Positions 1 to 7,849 of a stretch of 10,443 nucleotides of DNA are shown here, one piece after another. The position numbers and the translations under genes were made by a program. Each line of letters begins with the position of its first letter. The first letter of the stretch is position 1. The notes under the pieces were generated by a model that was not told the origin of the DNA, did not search any database, and saw nothing but the letters and a program-made list of their open reading frames with translations. The stretch is from Larix sibirica. Its lineage: Eukaryota > Streptophyta > Pinopsida > Pinales > Pinaceae. The stretch spans positions 76,945 to 87,387 of the forward strand of contig NWUY0300011105.1 in NCBI GenBank assembly GCA_004151065.3. Direction: 5' to 3'.

Positions 1-205
1 ACTCAGGAATTCAACTCAGGAACTACACCTTTCCTAGGGTTAAGTGGTAACTTGATGGAGTTCAACCTGGTCCAAGAATCGTGGTCAAAGAAAAAAGCTT
101 ATGAAGGATGACTACCTTTGTTTAGTTTTCAGTTTATGTGTTTTCATTCAAGTATATGTATTTGATTTTGGTTTGTTATTTTTCAGCAATGTACGTCTTA
201 TGGGG
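1..205 (+). other. 3' tail of an LTR retrotransposon, before its LTR
   Basis: This stretch precedes the candidate LTR and ends in a short purine run after TT (ATGGGG at 200-205), which sits where a polypurine tract for plus-strand priming would be. It begins with an 11-base motif repeated almost at once (ACTCAGGAA at 2-10 and again at 15-23). No reading frame resembling RNase H could be recognised, so it is probably the untranslated 3' segment of the internal region. The assignment rests only on position and on the purine tract. It could equally be unrelated flanking DNA if the LTR call is wrong. Confidence 0.4.
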
Positions 206-235
206 TGTTAAGATATAAGGGCTACATATGTAATA

Positions 236-253
236 AAGTCACTTAAGTGACTT
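236..253. repeat. Perfect 18-bp palindrome in the LTR
   Basis: AAGTCACTT is followed at once by its exact reverse complement AAGTGACTT. It lies about 30 bp inside the LTR and 50 bp upstream of the TATA box, in the U3 promoter position. It could bind a dimeric transcription factor, but that role is inferred only from symmetry and location. Confidence 0.6.
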
Positions 254-300
254 GGGTTAAATATTAGAGTTTTATTTAGTTAGGGTTTTGCTCTCTCAAT

Positions 301-313
301 CTCTTTATAAGAG
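301..313 (+). promoter_or_regulatory. LTR TATA box inside a small inverted repeat
   Basis: CTCTT-TAT-AAGAG contains TATAA at 306-310. Given the LTR call, transcription of the element would start roughly 30 bp downstream on the + strand. Because the motif is symmetric it could serve either strand. The support is motif and position only. Confidence 0.4.
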
Positions 314-483
314 CGAGGAACTTCATTGTAATGTTGTACCATCTCATAATAATATCGTTTATTGTGTTATTGATATCTCATGTGTTTGGTGACTAACCTA
401 CTCTAGGGTTTCTTGGTTCTCTGAATAGTTAGGATCCAAGCGAGAGAATTTTATTTGAAGAGTCTCGATCTAAGGAGGTTACA

Positions 484-1102
484 GATGCCTTGTCAATACT
501 ACCTTAGGTGAAAAATGTTAGTGTTTTAAAAACTCCCTCAACAACAATTAAAAGAGGCATAAAAGCAAGATCCTTAGTGTCATGGAATCAAGAAACCTTT
601 GAAGGAAGGAGGGTTCCTTTAAGAATTTAATGTGAAGGGTGACATTTTGTGATATACAGAAAGAATAGTTATTCTACATGATGTTCATTAAAGCACACTT
701 TTTTTCACCAATTGCATGATAGTCCACTTGGATGTGATACCAATGAGATAAAAGTTATGGTGTTGCAATGGAATCTTGCTACTAGAAAAATATCGGAAAG
801 GAGATCACTGGTTATAGTTGAACCTGTGAGCATGACCAAGTCGATAAAATTAGAGAAGCATGTTAGTATAGTACCATGTTGTATCAAACACAAATGGACA
901 TTTAGAAAATATTTGAAGATATTTTATATTGAACACATAAAAATAAATACAAGATAATTTCTAATATAATCAATGGGTTACCATTTAGACATTGCCAGAG
1001 TTGACAAGACATATGGTTATGTACAAATAGTTACATTGTTTAATAACCGATATTAACAATACAATAGTTATAGTAATGGGATGCACAACATGACCTCCAG
1101 CG
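484..1102. other. Unassigned AT-rich flank, no gene seen
   Basis: I see no recognisable protein, RNA gene or element end here. Open frames at 712-957 (+) and 705-893 (-) overlap on opposite strands and show no known motif, so they are probably chance openings. A modest hairpin (ATTGTTTAATA at 1035-1045 against TATTAACAAT at 1051-1060) is the only local structure noted. Confidence 0.4.
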
Positions 1103-1458
1103 TAAAAGGGGGTCAAGTAGTATGAATGTCGCAAAATTGCAATTATACATCATTACTTTTGAATAGGAATTATCCAAGAACAATCTTGACTACTCATGGA
1201 GAGTCTTGATAAGATTCTTGTGCAAACTAAATTTGATTTTGGTTCATTGGACATCTCAAATATGCTATGTACTCAGAATATAAAAGGAGGTCAAGTAGTA
1301 TGAATTTGGCAAAATTGCATTTATATGTTGTTGCTCTTGAATAGGCAACCATCAAAAGACAATTTTGACTAGTAATGGATGGTCTTCATGTGATTCTTGT
1401 GCAAAACAACTTTGACACTAATTCATTGTATGTCTTAGAGAAAGTCAGACATTTGATG
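1103..1458. repeat. Diverged tandem duplication, unit about 178 bp
   Basis: Two adjacent copies, about 1103-1280 and 1281-1458, keep the same order of motifs with a constant offset of 178 bp. These are TAAAAGG(G/A)GGTCAAGTAGTATGAAT near the start, then GCAAAATTGCA, then TTGAATAGG, then GACAAT/CAATCTTGACTA, then GATTCTTGTGCAAA, then TTCATTG. The copies differ by many substitutions and small indels, so the duplication is old. Neither copy has a long open frame or a protein motif I recognise. The right edge is approximate. Confidence 0.75.
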
Positions 1459-2016
1459 TTGAAGTTGGTCGTCATGATGTTGCTTGTAAATGTTGATAAG
1501 AATTGGGTGAATCCAGGAAGATGTGTGACACTTTTTAGTGAAATGTGGTGATGAAAATTTGACATTTAATATATTTTTTAAGTTGAAGCCCTCAAAACTC
1601 ATATGTACACCTTGTGAATTTTGATGTGCAAATAGAAAACAATTTGCAAGGAATTGTGTTATATCTTTCTAATGATATTTTTTCAGAAACAAATTAATGT
1701 CATTTAATGTGTCAAATTTGCATCCAATTTATATGTGTCATTTATATGTATGTCGTTGCAAATTTCTAGAAACTTTAACAAGTGAATTTTGTTCCCAACA
1801 ACTACTTCATTGTTAAATATATAGTTTTCAAAAAAATTTATAAGGACATCATCTACACAAGGTGTAGTTTATTCTTCATATTTTGATTTTTTTGGAAAAA
1901 AATGTATTTTCTATTACTTTTCTAAGGTGACTAAGTAATTTTTGAATTGCATTTTAGACGCCTTTGTGTCTCCAACAATTTTATATATGCATTTTAGAGA
2001 GTTTCTTGACTTTTTA
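1459..2016. other. Unassigned AT-rich stretch, no gene seen
   Basis: This is AT-rich sequence without a recognisable element end or coding domain. A short motif, TGCATTTTAGA, occurs twice 40 bp apart (around 1948 and 1988), just before the palindromic array. The reverse strand has stop-free stretches of 40-60 codons separated by stops, without a known motif. Confidence 0.35.
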
Positions 2017-2176
2017 TCTCTCAATCGAGGGTTTTGTATTACCTCGATCAAGGGCTTTAACCAACCCTTGATTGAGGTCCTATTTTGGCTTAAGCCATCG
2101 ATTGTGGTTTTAAATTCTTGATCTTGAGGTTTTAAGCCCTCGATCAAGATTTAAAAGCTCAATTGAGGGCCTAAAA
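2017..2176. repeat. Array of about seven palindromic units of 20-30 bp
   Basis: A degenerate palindromic core related to CCTCGATCAAGG / CTCAATTGAGG recurs at about 2019, 2042, 2065, 2095, 2117, 2137 and 2157. The spacing is 23, 23, 30, 22, 20 and 20 bp. Most cores are followed or preceded by a G(G/C)TTTTAA or TTTAA linker. Because each core is near self-complementary, the unit reads similarly on both strands and the array could fold into several alternative hairpins. Weaker relatives (CCTTGTTTGAG near 2204, CATTGATTGAG near 2221) suggest decayed units to the right. A 77-codon open frame on the minus strand (1914-2147) overlaps the array and is likely a by-product of the repetition. Confidence 0.7.
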
Positions 2177-3294
2177 TCTTGTTCGATATTATTCCTTGTC
2201 AAACCTTGTTTGAGATTATTCATTGATTGAGTGTCCACATAGACCATTACAACATGCTTACCAGTTCTAGTGTTGTGATTGAAGGCTTTCTTGGTAATGC
2301 AGGCATCTTTGAAGAACTAACCTTGTGCAGGTTCATGTTTCTCGGAAGCCACACTAACCTATGTTAGATGTTGGGAGGAGTCCAAAAGAATGCAAACTAT
2401 GTGGTGGATACAAACCAAGTCTTAGATATTTGGTCCCTTGTTCTTAATCTTCGACTTGATTTTGAATCTCTTTGAGTTCGTGTCTCTTTTCATGTTGAAT
2501 TGTGATTAATTTTTGTTGTAAAAATATTCTTATATTACATAAAATTATTTACAACAGAGAAGACACAAAACCGTAGGAGGGTATGTATAAAGGAATTTAC
2601 ATTCTCATCCTCAGAGAAACTAAAACAAGAGGGTATATTTTTATTTAAGTTTCATCTTTGGAGGTCTTTCCTTGTCTGTGTTCCTTGATTTATTCTTTTT
2701 CTTTTGATTGGTCATGTTGAATAACAACATTTTTTGTCAAATGATCTTGTCACACTTGGATCTCTTTGTGAATTTTGGACTCAATTTGGTCAATTGATGT
2801 TTGTTTGTCCATATTCCTTAAACTAAGTTGATGTATGGTGACATGGTATTTGTCCAATGTCTGAGGTATTAAATCTTCCGTATGCGTGTTAGGCTGTTGA
2901 TCCTCATCATGTCAAGGATTGTCTTTGTCAGAAGGTGACTAAAGACAGATCACTTGGCATCGCTGAATTTGGTGAGATAAAGATGAAAGTTACTCACTCT
3001 ATACCTATTGAAGGCTAACAAAGTGGTTTGAAAGAAGATTTGATTCCTAGTGCTCGCTTAGGTTCTTAGTGTACTCAAGATTGGTGATATGGATCCATGC
3101 CTTTAGTAGAAAGGGAAATGGATGGGGTTGAGAATCGTTAAAAAAGCCTCAATCGACTCCCAAGTCTTTTAAAGTGGATGGGAAACTAAGACCATATCTT
3201 ACAAAGGTGCAGCACCTTTTAGGCAAGGTGGATCAGAGGACTTGTTAATCTGCAATGCGTTTAAGGCATTGGAACAAGCATGATCTGATTCAAG
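2177..3294 (+). other. Unassigned region upstream of LINE ORF2
   Basis: No domain is recognised. If the downstream LINE retained its first ORF (the RNA-binding gag-like protein), it would lie in this stretch, but I could find neither a zinc-knuckle pattern nor a long frame. A 9-bp inverted repeat, TGTTGTAAA (2514-2522) against TTTACAACA (2548-2556), has a 25-bp AT-rich loop. The remainder is AT-rich sequence with short frames only, and the LINE 5' end could not be placed. Confidence 0.35.
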
Positions 3295-3990
3295 ATGAAT
3301 ATTTCCATGTGTTCTTGCAATGTGACAGGGATGCCTCTTCCCTCTAAGAACATGTTAGTTTGGGATCTTGTTGGGTCATGGAAATCATATTTTTTGTCTT
3401 CAAGAGGTTAATACTTGGGGGTTTGATCTTTTGCACAAATATGTCATTTTGTTCATCTGGTTCCTTTTGGAGCACTAATCATGATCAGGGATTTGGAGTA
3501 ACTGTTTTAGGGTTCTCTTAGTTGAGTTATGCCATTGTTTCTACCAACTTAGATCTACATAACCCGTGTATGTGGGTGATTTGTATGCTTGCGAGGAAGT
3601 TTTTTTTCTTCATCTATTCCCCATCTTTTCTTTATACCATGTCTATCTATGAGATGGGCTTGCTAGGTCTCTTTCAGAGGAAGAATGGATTATGTTAGGA
3701 TATTTTAACATGGTTAAATGGGAGGGAGACATGAAGGGTGGGACATTGCCTATTATTTCTAGGGAAGAGAAGTAAGCATGGGTTAGATGCAAAGTTGGGC
3801 ATCAAATTTTTAATGTGAATTAGGGTAAAAAATAACTATATTTTGGAGGTTGGTTTACATGGTCCAATGGGATAAGTGCAACTCACAAGATCTAGAAAGA
3901 CTTGATAGGAACTATGGTCTCTCCTTTTCTCATGTTATTAGGTGGTGTGTAGATACTCTTCTTTAGCACATAGGTTCTGATCATTTTCTA
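3295..3990 (+). pseudogene. LINE ORF2 apurinic/apyrimidinic endonuclease domain, broken
   Basis: In intact elements this domain nicks target DNA to start target-primed reverse transcription. Several hallmarks appear in order. An ATG at 3295 opens a segment with SCNV (the usual SWN, with the Trp now Cys but the Asn kept). CLQEV follows at 3396-3410 with the catalytic Glu kept. GYFN at 3698-3709 stands where GDFN is expected, so the Asp has become Tyr. GWFTWSNG starts at 3848, a LDR block lies near 3901, and GSDHF at 3973-3987 keeps the catalytic Asp-His pair. These blocks lie in frames 1, 0, 2, 2, 1 and 1 (position modulo 3), so at least three frameshifts separate them. In-frame stops are also present, for example shortly after GYFN in the SREEK block. 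The start was chosen because the ATG lies directly before the first domain motif, as in L1 ORF2. Confidence 0.8.
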
Positions 3991-4289
3991 ATTGCGTTTG
4001 TGGTGATGTTGGGTGATAATGTGTCCCTTTCAATCAATTTGCTTTCAAACTCAATGTATCACATCTCAAGTTTGAAGGTTGTTGTGCTTTAATTTCTAAG
4101 GCATGGAATTTGGAACCTAGGAAACAAAGTGGGATTAGATGGATTTTGTAGTGGGAGGCAACTCTTAGAAGAATGATTTTTATTTCTTTGAGTTTGGGGT
4201 AAAATGATGTCACAATCCATAAGATGGAGGGAGGCTCAAGCATCACAAAGGTTCATTGAGATTCGCCCCTTTCTTAAGGAAGCTATTCA

Positions 4290-4560
4290 TAATATTATTT
4301 AGGAAGAGACAATTAAGGAAAAGCATAGTCTTTGGTGTATGGAGGAGTATTGTGAGAGTATAGCAAAAATTAGGGTGTGTTTACAATGGATTAGAGAGAG
4401 TGATGAACACAAAAAAATATTATTTTGCCTATCTTAAAGAAAAATCAATCTTTTGAACACATGATGAGGTTGAGGAATCTCGAGGGAATTCTTGTGGAAG
4501 ATTTGGAAGAGAGTTGTCAAATGTTTGGTTTACACTTTTAAAACATTTTTTGTGAGTGCT
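4290..4560 (+). pseudogene. LINE ORF2 linker between endonuclease and RT
   Basis: A WIRES block (Trp codon at 4387-4389) followed by a HKKILF-like segment matches the WIREGD..TKFFH landmark of plant L1 ORF2. About 70 bp later, in another frame, comes RLRNLEGILVEDLEE, which matches the usual 'EG.LVED.EEI' landmark. The stretch at 3990-4290, between the endonuclease and this block, is weakly LINE-like and full of stops. The block shows that the linker order is preserved although the frame is not. Confidence 0.7.
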
Positions 4561-4644
4561 ACTTATCAAGGACAATTATGGTTAGGAGGAATATTTGTGC
4601 AAAAGATGTTCCCTCCAAGGTTTGGAGTATTGACTAAGATATGT

Positions 4645-5440
4645 TGGCCACAAAAGTTATTGAAGAATATCTCCTAGAAGCCTCAAACAAGATACCAAAT
4701 AGGAAATCTCCTGGAATGGATAGTCTCTTGTGTGATTTCTTCAAAAAGATGTGGAAGATAGTTGAGAATGATATGTTATTCATGGCTTGAGAAGGGTTTC
4801 ACACATGCAGGATGGGAAAATATCAAAATCAAGGCTTGATTAATCTTATCCCTAAGAACTATACTAAGGATACTATTAGATCATCATGGCCGATCACTTT
4901 GCTCAATGTGACTACAAAATTCTATTTAAGATTCTTACTTGGATCCAATGTATTGTTGCACAAATTGTCCAACATGAGGAAACTATATTTATCTAAGGAA
5001 GATTTATTCTTGGGTAATTTTTGACAACTTGGGAGAGTGTTGAATGGACCAAGGAACTAGGAAAACAAATTATTTTACACAAAATTGTTTCTGGCAAGGC
5101 CATTGACAAAGTCGATTGGTCCTTTATCACATATACGCATAGTTGGCTTGGATTTGGTGCACCATTTGTTTCTATGGTAAAGACTCTTCTTACTGCATCA
5201 ACCTTCATTTGTGTTATTGATGTTTTGTCGGATTGAATTGCCTTGCATAAATCTATCAAACATGGATGCCCTGCCAATCCATACCTTTATGTTATTAGTG
5301 TTGATGCTTTAGGCTATCTCTTAATGTTGCAAGAGATCAAGTTCATATTAGGGGTATCTCTATTCTTGATAGAAGAAACATACTTCGTACTCATTTCCTT
5401 GGTGATTCCCTTGTTTTTGTTGACCATTCTCGTAACTCAA
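4645..5440 (+). pseudogene. LINE reverse transcriptase domain, catalytically dead remnant
   Basis: RT copies LINE RNA at the nicked target. Visible motifs in order are NKIPNRKSPGMD (KSPGMD at 4704-4721, the fingers motif), LINLIPK with the PITLLNV block (frame of 4812-5024), and KAIDKVDWSFI (5096-5128, motif A). HGCPANPYLYVISVDALGYL (frame of 5243) is motif B, and HFLGDSLVFV (5392-5421) is motif C. In motif A the expected catalytic Asp is Val (codon 5087-5089). In motif C the FADD box reads FLGD, so one of the paired Asp residues is Gly (5401-5403). A stop at 5237 separates motifs A and B within one frame, and frameshifts lie between 4812 and 5021 and again before motif C. Motif similarity leaves little doubt about the family. 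Confidence 0.85.
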
Positions 5441-5559
5441 TTGATGAATCCCTAGAGTGTGAATGTCTTTTGTATTGCATCGAGAGCAAAGGTTAGTGAT
5501 CCCAAGTCTAATTACTCACTCATCAGTGTGGATGACAATCCCTTATGGTCAACTCACCC

Positions 5560-5685
5560 ATGGTAGTGCATGAGAGATGGGGATGTTGTTCACTATTTGG
5601 GGTGTCCTTTGGAGTTGATGTTTCCTTTTTAAATATTTGTGATTGGTGGTTACAAAAACTTCAATGTAAATTTAATAATTGTTAG
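5560..5685 (+). pseudogene. LINE ORF2 post-RT block
   Basis: A 41-codon open stretch begins MVVHERWG and contains FGVDVSFLNICDWWLQKLQ before a stop at 5683. Plant L1 ORF2 proteins carry a 'LG.P.G' block followed by a '..W...KL..KF..W' block after the RT, and the order and spacing here fit that. It is in the same frame as the damaged motif C upstream. Sequence from 5686 to about 6110 is more eroded but keeps occasional LINE-like segments. Confidence 0.6.
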
Positions 5686-6110
5686 TTGTTAAATGGGTGT
5701 TGCATTGTCTCTTTGGGGGAACCTTGATTTTTTTTTACTAAGATACATATTTTCTCATGAGCGACACAAAGTTAGAGCTAAAGGTTGTTTCTCAATTAGT
5801 GATGCCATTTCTATGCCTAATGATTTTAGTATTGGTGGTTCTCCTCTATTATGAAGAATTTGGGAAGCATGGGAAAGAGTGTTTTCCACTCTTACTTAGC
5901 AATGGGATGGTTTTAGAAGAGTTTTTTATTTTGTTTCTCATTTGAGTTGTCCTGCAAAGATCATACCACCTCCATAGCTCATGTGGATAGGTATCTTTTT
6001 AGGAAGTTAGCTCAAAGAGCAATTTGCTGGTGAGAGGATCTTTGGAATACAAACAATTGAAAGTGGAAGGCTAGGGTTAATCTAGCACGTGAGTTTGGTT
6101 TCATGTGCTT

Positions 6111-6298
6111 AGATCAACTTTCTATTTAAGATTTGCAATAGTTGATTCTGCTCGAGGATTCATATAAGCTTAATATGCACACTGCATGCAAATATTTTAT
6201 TTAATAAAGTCATACACTAGATTTATTCAATAAAAAACATATAATTTACTATTAATCTTTGTAAATTTTGGCACATATTTGATATAGAAAATAAGTAA
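6111..6298. other. LINE 3' flank, boundary uncertain
   Basis: This is AT-rich sequence with no recognisable coding similarity. Near 6200-6210 it has TTTAATAAAG, which could be a polyadenylation signal of the LINE or chance in such AT-rich DNA. No poly(A) tail was found to fix the 3' end. Confidence 0.3.
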
Positions 6299-6395
6299 AC
6301 TTTTAAACAAAAAATGATAATAAGTAAATTTATGTTTTGAAAAAATGCCAAAAAATAGCCAAATAGAAAAAAATTACCACTAAAAATGCTGTGGT
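6299..6395. repeat. Direct repeat copy 1, about 95 bp
   Basis: This block (TTTTAAACAAAAAAT, then AAATTTAT, then TTGAAAAAAT, then CCAAAAAATAG, then a TACCACTAAAAAT end) matches the block at 6476-6572 with an offset of about 177 bp. The two copies have diverged by many substitutions. Its right end also forms an inverted match with the start of copy 2: CACTAAAAAT at 6378-6387 against ATTTTTAGTG at 6462-6471, with the A/T-rich flanks continuing the pairing imperfectly. Confidence 0.6.
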
Positions 6396-6475
6396 TTGGA
6401 GAGATTCATTGTGGTTTTATGATAAACCCATTTGGTTATACAAACCTAGTAGTTTGTAACAATTTTTAGTGACAA

Positions 6476-6572
6476 ATTTTTAAACAAAAAATTGCCAATT
6501 GCCAAATTTATTTGTTGAAAAAATATTCCAAAAAATAGTCGATTGGCAAAAGTTTGCCATTGAAATATCCCC
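6476..6572. repeat. Direct repeat copy 2, about 95 bp
   Basis: This is the second copy of the block at 6299-6395. It carries extra TGGC/GCCA motifs (TTGCCAATTGCCAAAT near 6491-6507 and GATTGGCAAAAGTTTGCCA near 6541-6559) that can pair with one another into a hairpin. The 80 bp between the copies are not clearly repeated after copy 2, so this is a spaced duplication rather than a clean tandem. Confidence 0.55.
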
Positions 6573-6603
6573 TTCCATTTTCCCTTGTCAGTTTGTTTTG
6601 AAA

Positions 6604-6611
6604 CTCTGATA
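6604..6611 (-). other. Possible degenerate tRNA-Met primer-binding site
   Basis: On the minus strand this reads TATCAGAG, the core of the plant TGGTATCAGAGC primer-binding site. It directly follows a CA dinucleotide that could end an LTR. The first three bases of the usual site are missing, and an 8-base match in AT-rich DNA can be chance. It is kept because it sits on the same strand, and in the right order, for the LTR end at 9249. Confidence 0.25.
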
Positions 6612-7216
6612 TGTGGTTATATCTAATGCAACACGGTATCCACAATGTGTTCATACTATTAAACTTTTTAGATAAACTTTATTTCCAAAATTCAGTAAAA
6701 AATTTCATATATATACTTAAGATTTTTGGAACTACCCAATTGATAAGTTTGTCAAATTAGGGCTACATACCTTTTTTTGTCCAATTTTTGGAAGGATTTG
6801 AAACACTAATTCATGATATGATTGCTTGTGATTATTCTCCTACAGATCATCTTTCTAATGATTGTAACCGTACTCATTTATGAGCCTAGAGCTGAAAGTT
6901 ACAACTTTCCAAAATTAGGAAAATTACTAAATTTTGCATAGTTCTGTAGCTACACTTAATTTCAGGGACCAAATTTTAAAACTTGTAGAAGAAAATATAT
7001 GAATCTTGAATCATATAAACTTTTGTATTTGGTGTTGATAGCCCATATGATTGTGAGTACAGAGCGTCCCTCAGATCATTGATTTGATACTGTTGTAATT
7101 TTCTGCATAATCTTGGATTTGTCCACTGTCTGTTTTGCACTTCTTCCAAACTTTGAATTTTTAGCGAAAATTGCTATCTCACAAATTGAGCAAAACTGTA
7201 AAAACTTCAGTTCACC
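6612..7216. other. Left part of the candidate LTR, no gene seen
   Basis: This non-coding AT-rich sequence has no open frame of note and no inner repeat. The phrases around 6895-6990 (AAAGTTACAACTTTCC, then CAAATTTTAAAACTTGTAG) are reminiscent of plant LTR sequence read on the minus strand, which is a recollection and not a search result. Confidence 0.3.
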
Positions 7217-7242
7217 AAAGATGTTCAACAAAGATGTTCAAC
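7217..7242. repeat. Perfect 13-bp tandem duplication
   Basis: AAAGATGTTCAAC occurs twice without interruption or mismatch. Perfect identity in otherwise eroded DNA suggests a recent slippage event. No functional role is evident. Confidence 0.8.
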
Positions 7243-7689
7243 TCACTTAGAAGGTAATATGTTAAGTAAATAAAATTTTCCAGTTTTAATATCATGGATC
7301 ACTTTACCTCGAAATTTTCCAAAATCACCAAATTGTTATCCCAAATAGAATATCTTGGCCTATTTCTGCATCTCTACTTCAAACCCTTGGAATTTGGCCA
7401 AAAGCTCCATGGGTTATCTTCGTGCTCGGTTAAAGACTACCTATTAATATCTTTAGCCCCATCAAAGCCCTTATCAAATAACGAGGTACAAGTCTTCAAA
7501 AGTTACTAGTTCCGTCTTTCCGGAAAATTGGAGTTGAATACGACCACACCTCTCTCTGGCATTTTTTTAATCCTCACTATGGACGAACACCTTAATTTTC
7601 ATCGAATTCTGAGATAATCTGCTCTTGTTATGGCCAAACAAGATTTTGGCTCCAAACATTTTTTATTTTTTATTTTTATATTTCATCAC
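7243..7689. other. Inner candidate-LTR sequence, no gene seen
   Basis: A 71-codon open frame (7294-7509, +) has no recognisable motif and lies inside the candidate LTR, so I do not call it a gene. The end of the stretch is a T-rich run (7658-7683) just before the palindrome cluster. Confidence 0.3.
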
Positions 7690-7790
7690 CTGCTGACATG
7701 GTAGGAAGATGATGTGGCATGACATGTGGGGTGATGTGGCATTGTATCCCACGTGCCATCGCCTAGTTCTACCATGTCATCTTCTCCTTG
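7690..7790. repeat. Nested palindrome cluster with a CACGTG box
   Basis: GACATGGTAG (7695-7704) is exactly complementary to CTACCATGTC (7769-7778). Inside lie two direct copies of TGATGTGGCAT about 23 bp apart, a GATGTGGCA against TGCCATC partial pairing, and CACGTG at 7750-7755. The whole 84-bp stretch could form a branched hairpin. CACGTG is the core of the plant G-box bound by bZIP and bHLH factors. Whether it is used here is not shown. Confidence 0.6.
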
Positions 7791-7849
7791 GTCCTGTCCG
7801 TGTCATCTTGCCAGTAGATATTCCCGACTGCAATTTTTATCCATGGGGA

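Larger units (their letters stand above)
206..483 (+). mobile_element. Probable LTR (3' LTR) of a Ty1/copia-like retrotransposon
   Basis: The segment opens with TGTTAAGATATAAGG right after a purine tract and closes with GGTTACA, giving the TG...CA ends of LTRs. The length of 278 bp fits short copia-type LTRs. A TATA box (TATAA at 306-310) lies about 100 bp in, inside the small inverted repeat CTCTT-TAT-AAGAG. An AATAAT run with T-rich sequence follows, as in an R/U5 region. No tRNA-Met primer-binding site (TGGTATCAGAG type) follows position 483, and a purine tract precedes 206. It is therefore best read as a 3' LTR whose body lies left of the window, or as a solo LTR. It shows no evident match to the copia coding fragment near the right edge. 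The boundaries are inferred, because the partner LTR and target-site duplication are not visible. Confidence 0.55.
3295..6110 (+). mobile_element. Decayed LINE (non-LTR retrotransposon, plant L1 type), ORF2 remnant
   Basis: ORF2-like blocks follow the L1 order: apurinic endonuclease, linker with a WIRE-type motif, reverse transcriptase, and a post-RT block. They occupy all three + frames, so many indels have accumulated. Each block also contains stops. The recognisable span of about 2.8 kb is shorter than a typical plant L1 ORF2 of roughly 1,250-1,350 codons, so parts of the linker and C-terminus are missing. No poly(A) tail or target-site duplication could be identified, and the 3' edge is placed where similarity fades. 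The element is certainly inactive. The family is secure; the precise clade and the ends are not. Confidence 0.85.

Noticed and set aside
206-483. Reading this LTR as the 5' LTR of the copia fragment at 9250
   Set aside because: No tRNA-Met primer site follows 483, a purine tract precedes 206, and no gag 5' half is found after it. A 3' LTR of another element fits better.
705-957. Overlapping open frames on both strands (81 and 62 codons)
   Set aside because: Neither has a recognised motif, they overlap on opposite strands, and lengths of this order arise by chance in AT-rich eukaryotic DNA.
1730-2147. Series of stop-poor stretches on the minus strand, including a 77-codon frame
   Set aside because: The longest part overlaps the palindromic array and reflects its repeats. 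The rest is interrupted by stops and shows no known domain.
2177-3294. LINE ORF1 (gag-like) upstream of ORF2
   Set aside because: The position is right, but I could find no zinc knuckle, RNA-binding motif or consistent frame, so no gene was called.
7294-7509. 71-codon frame on the + strand
   Set aside because: It has no motif, no promoter or neighbouring coding signal, and lies inside the candidate LTR.
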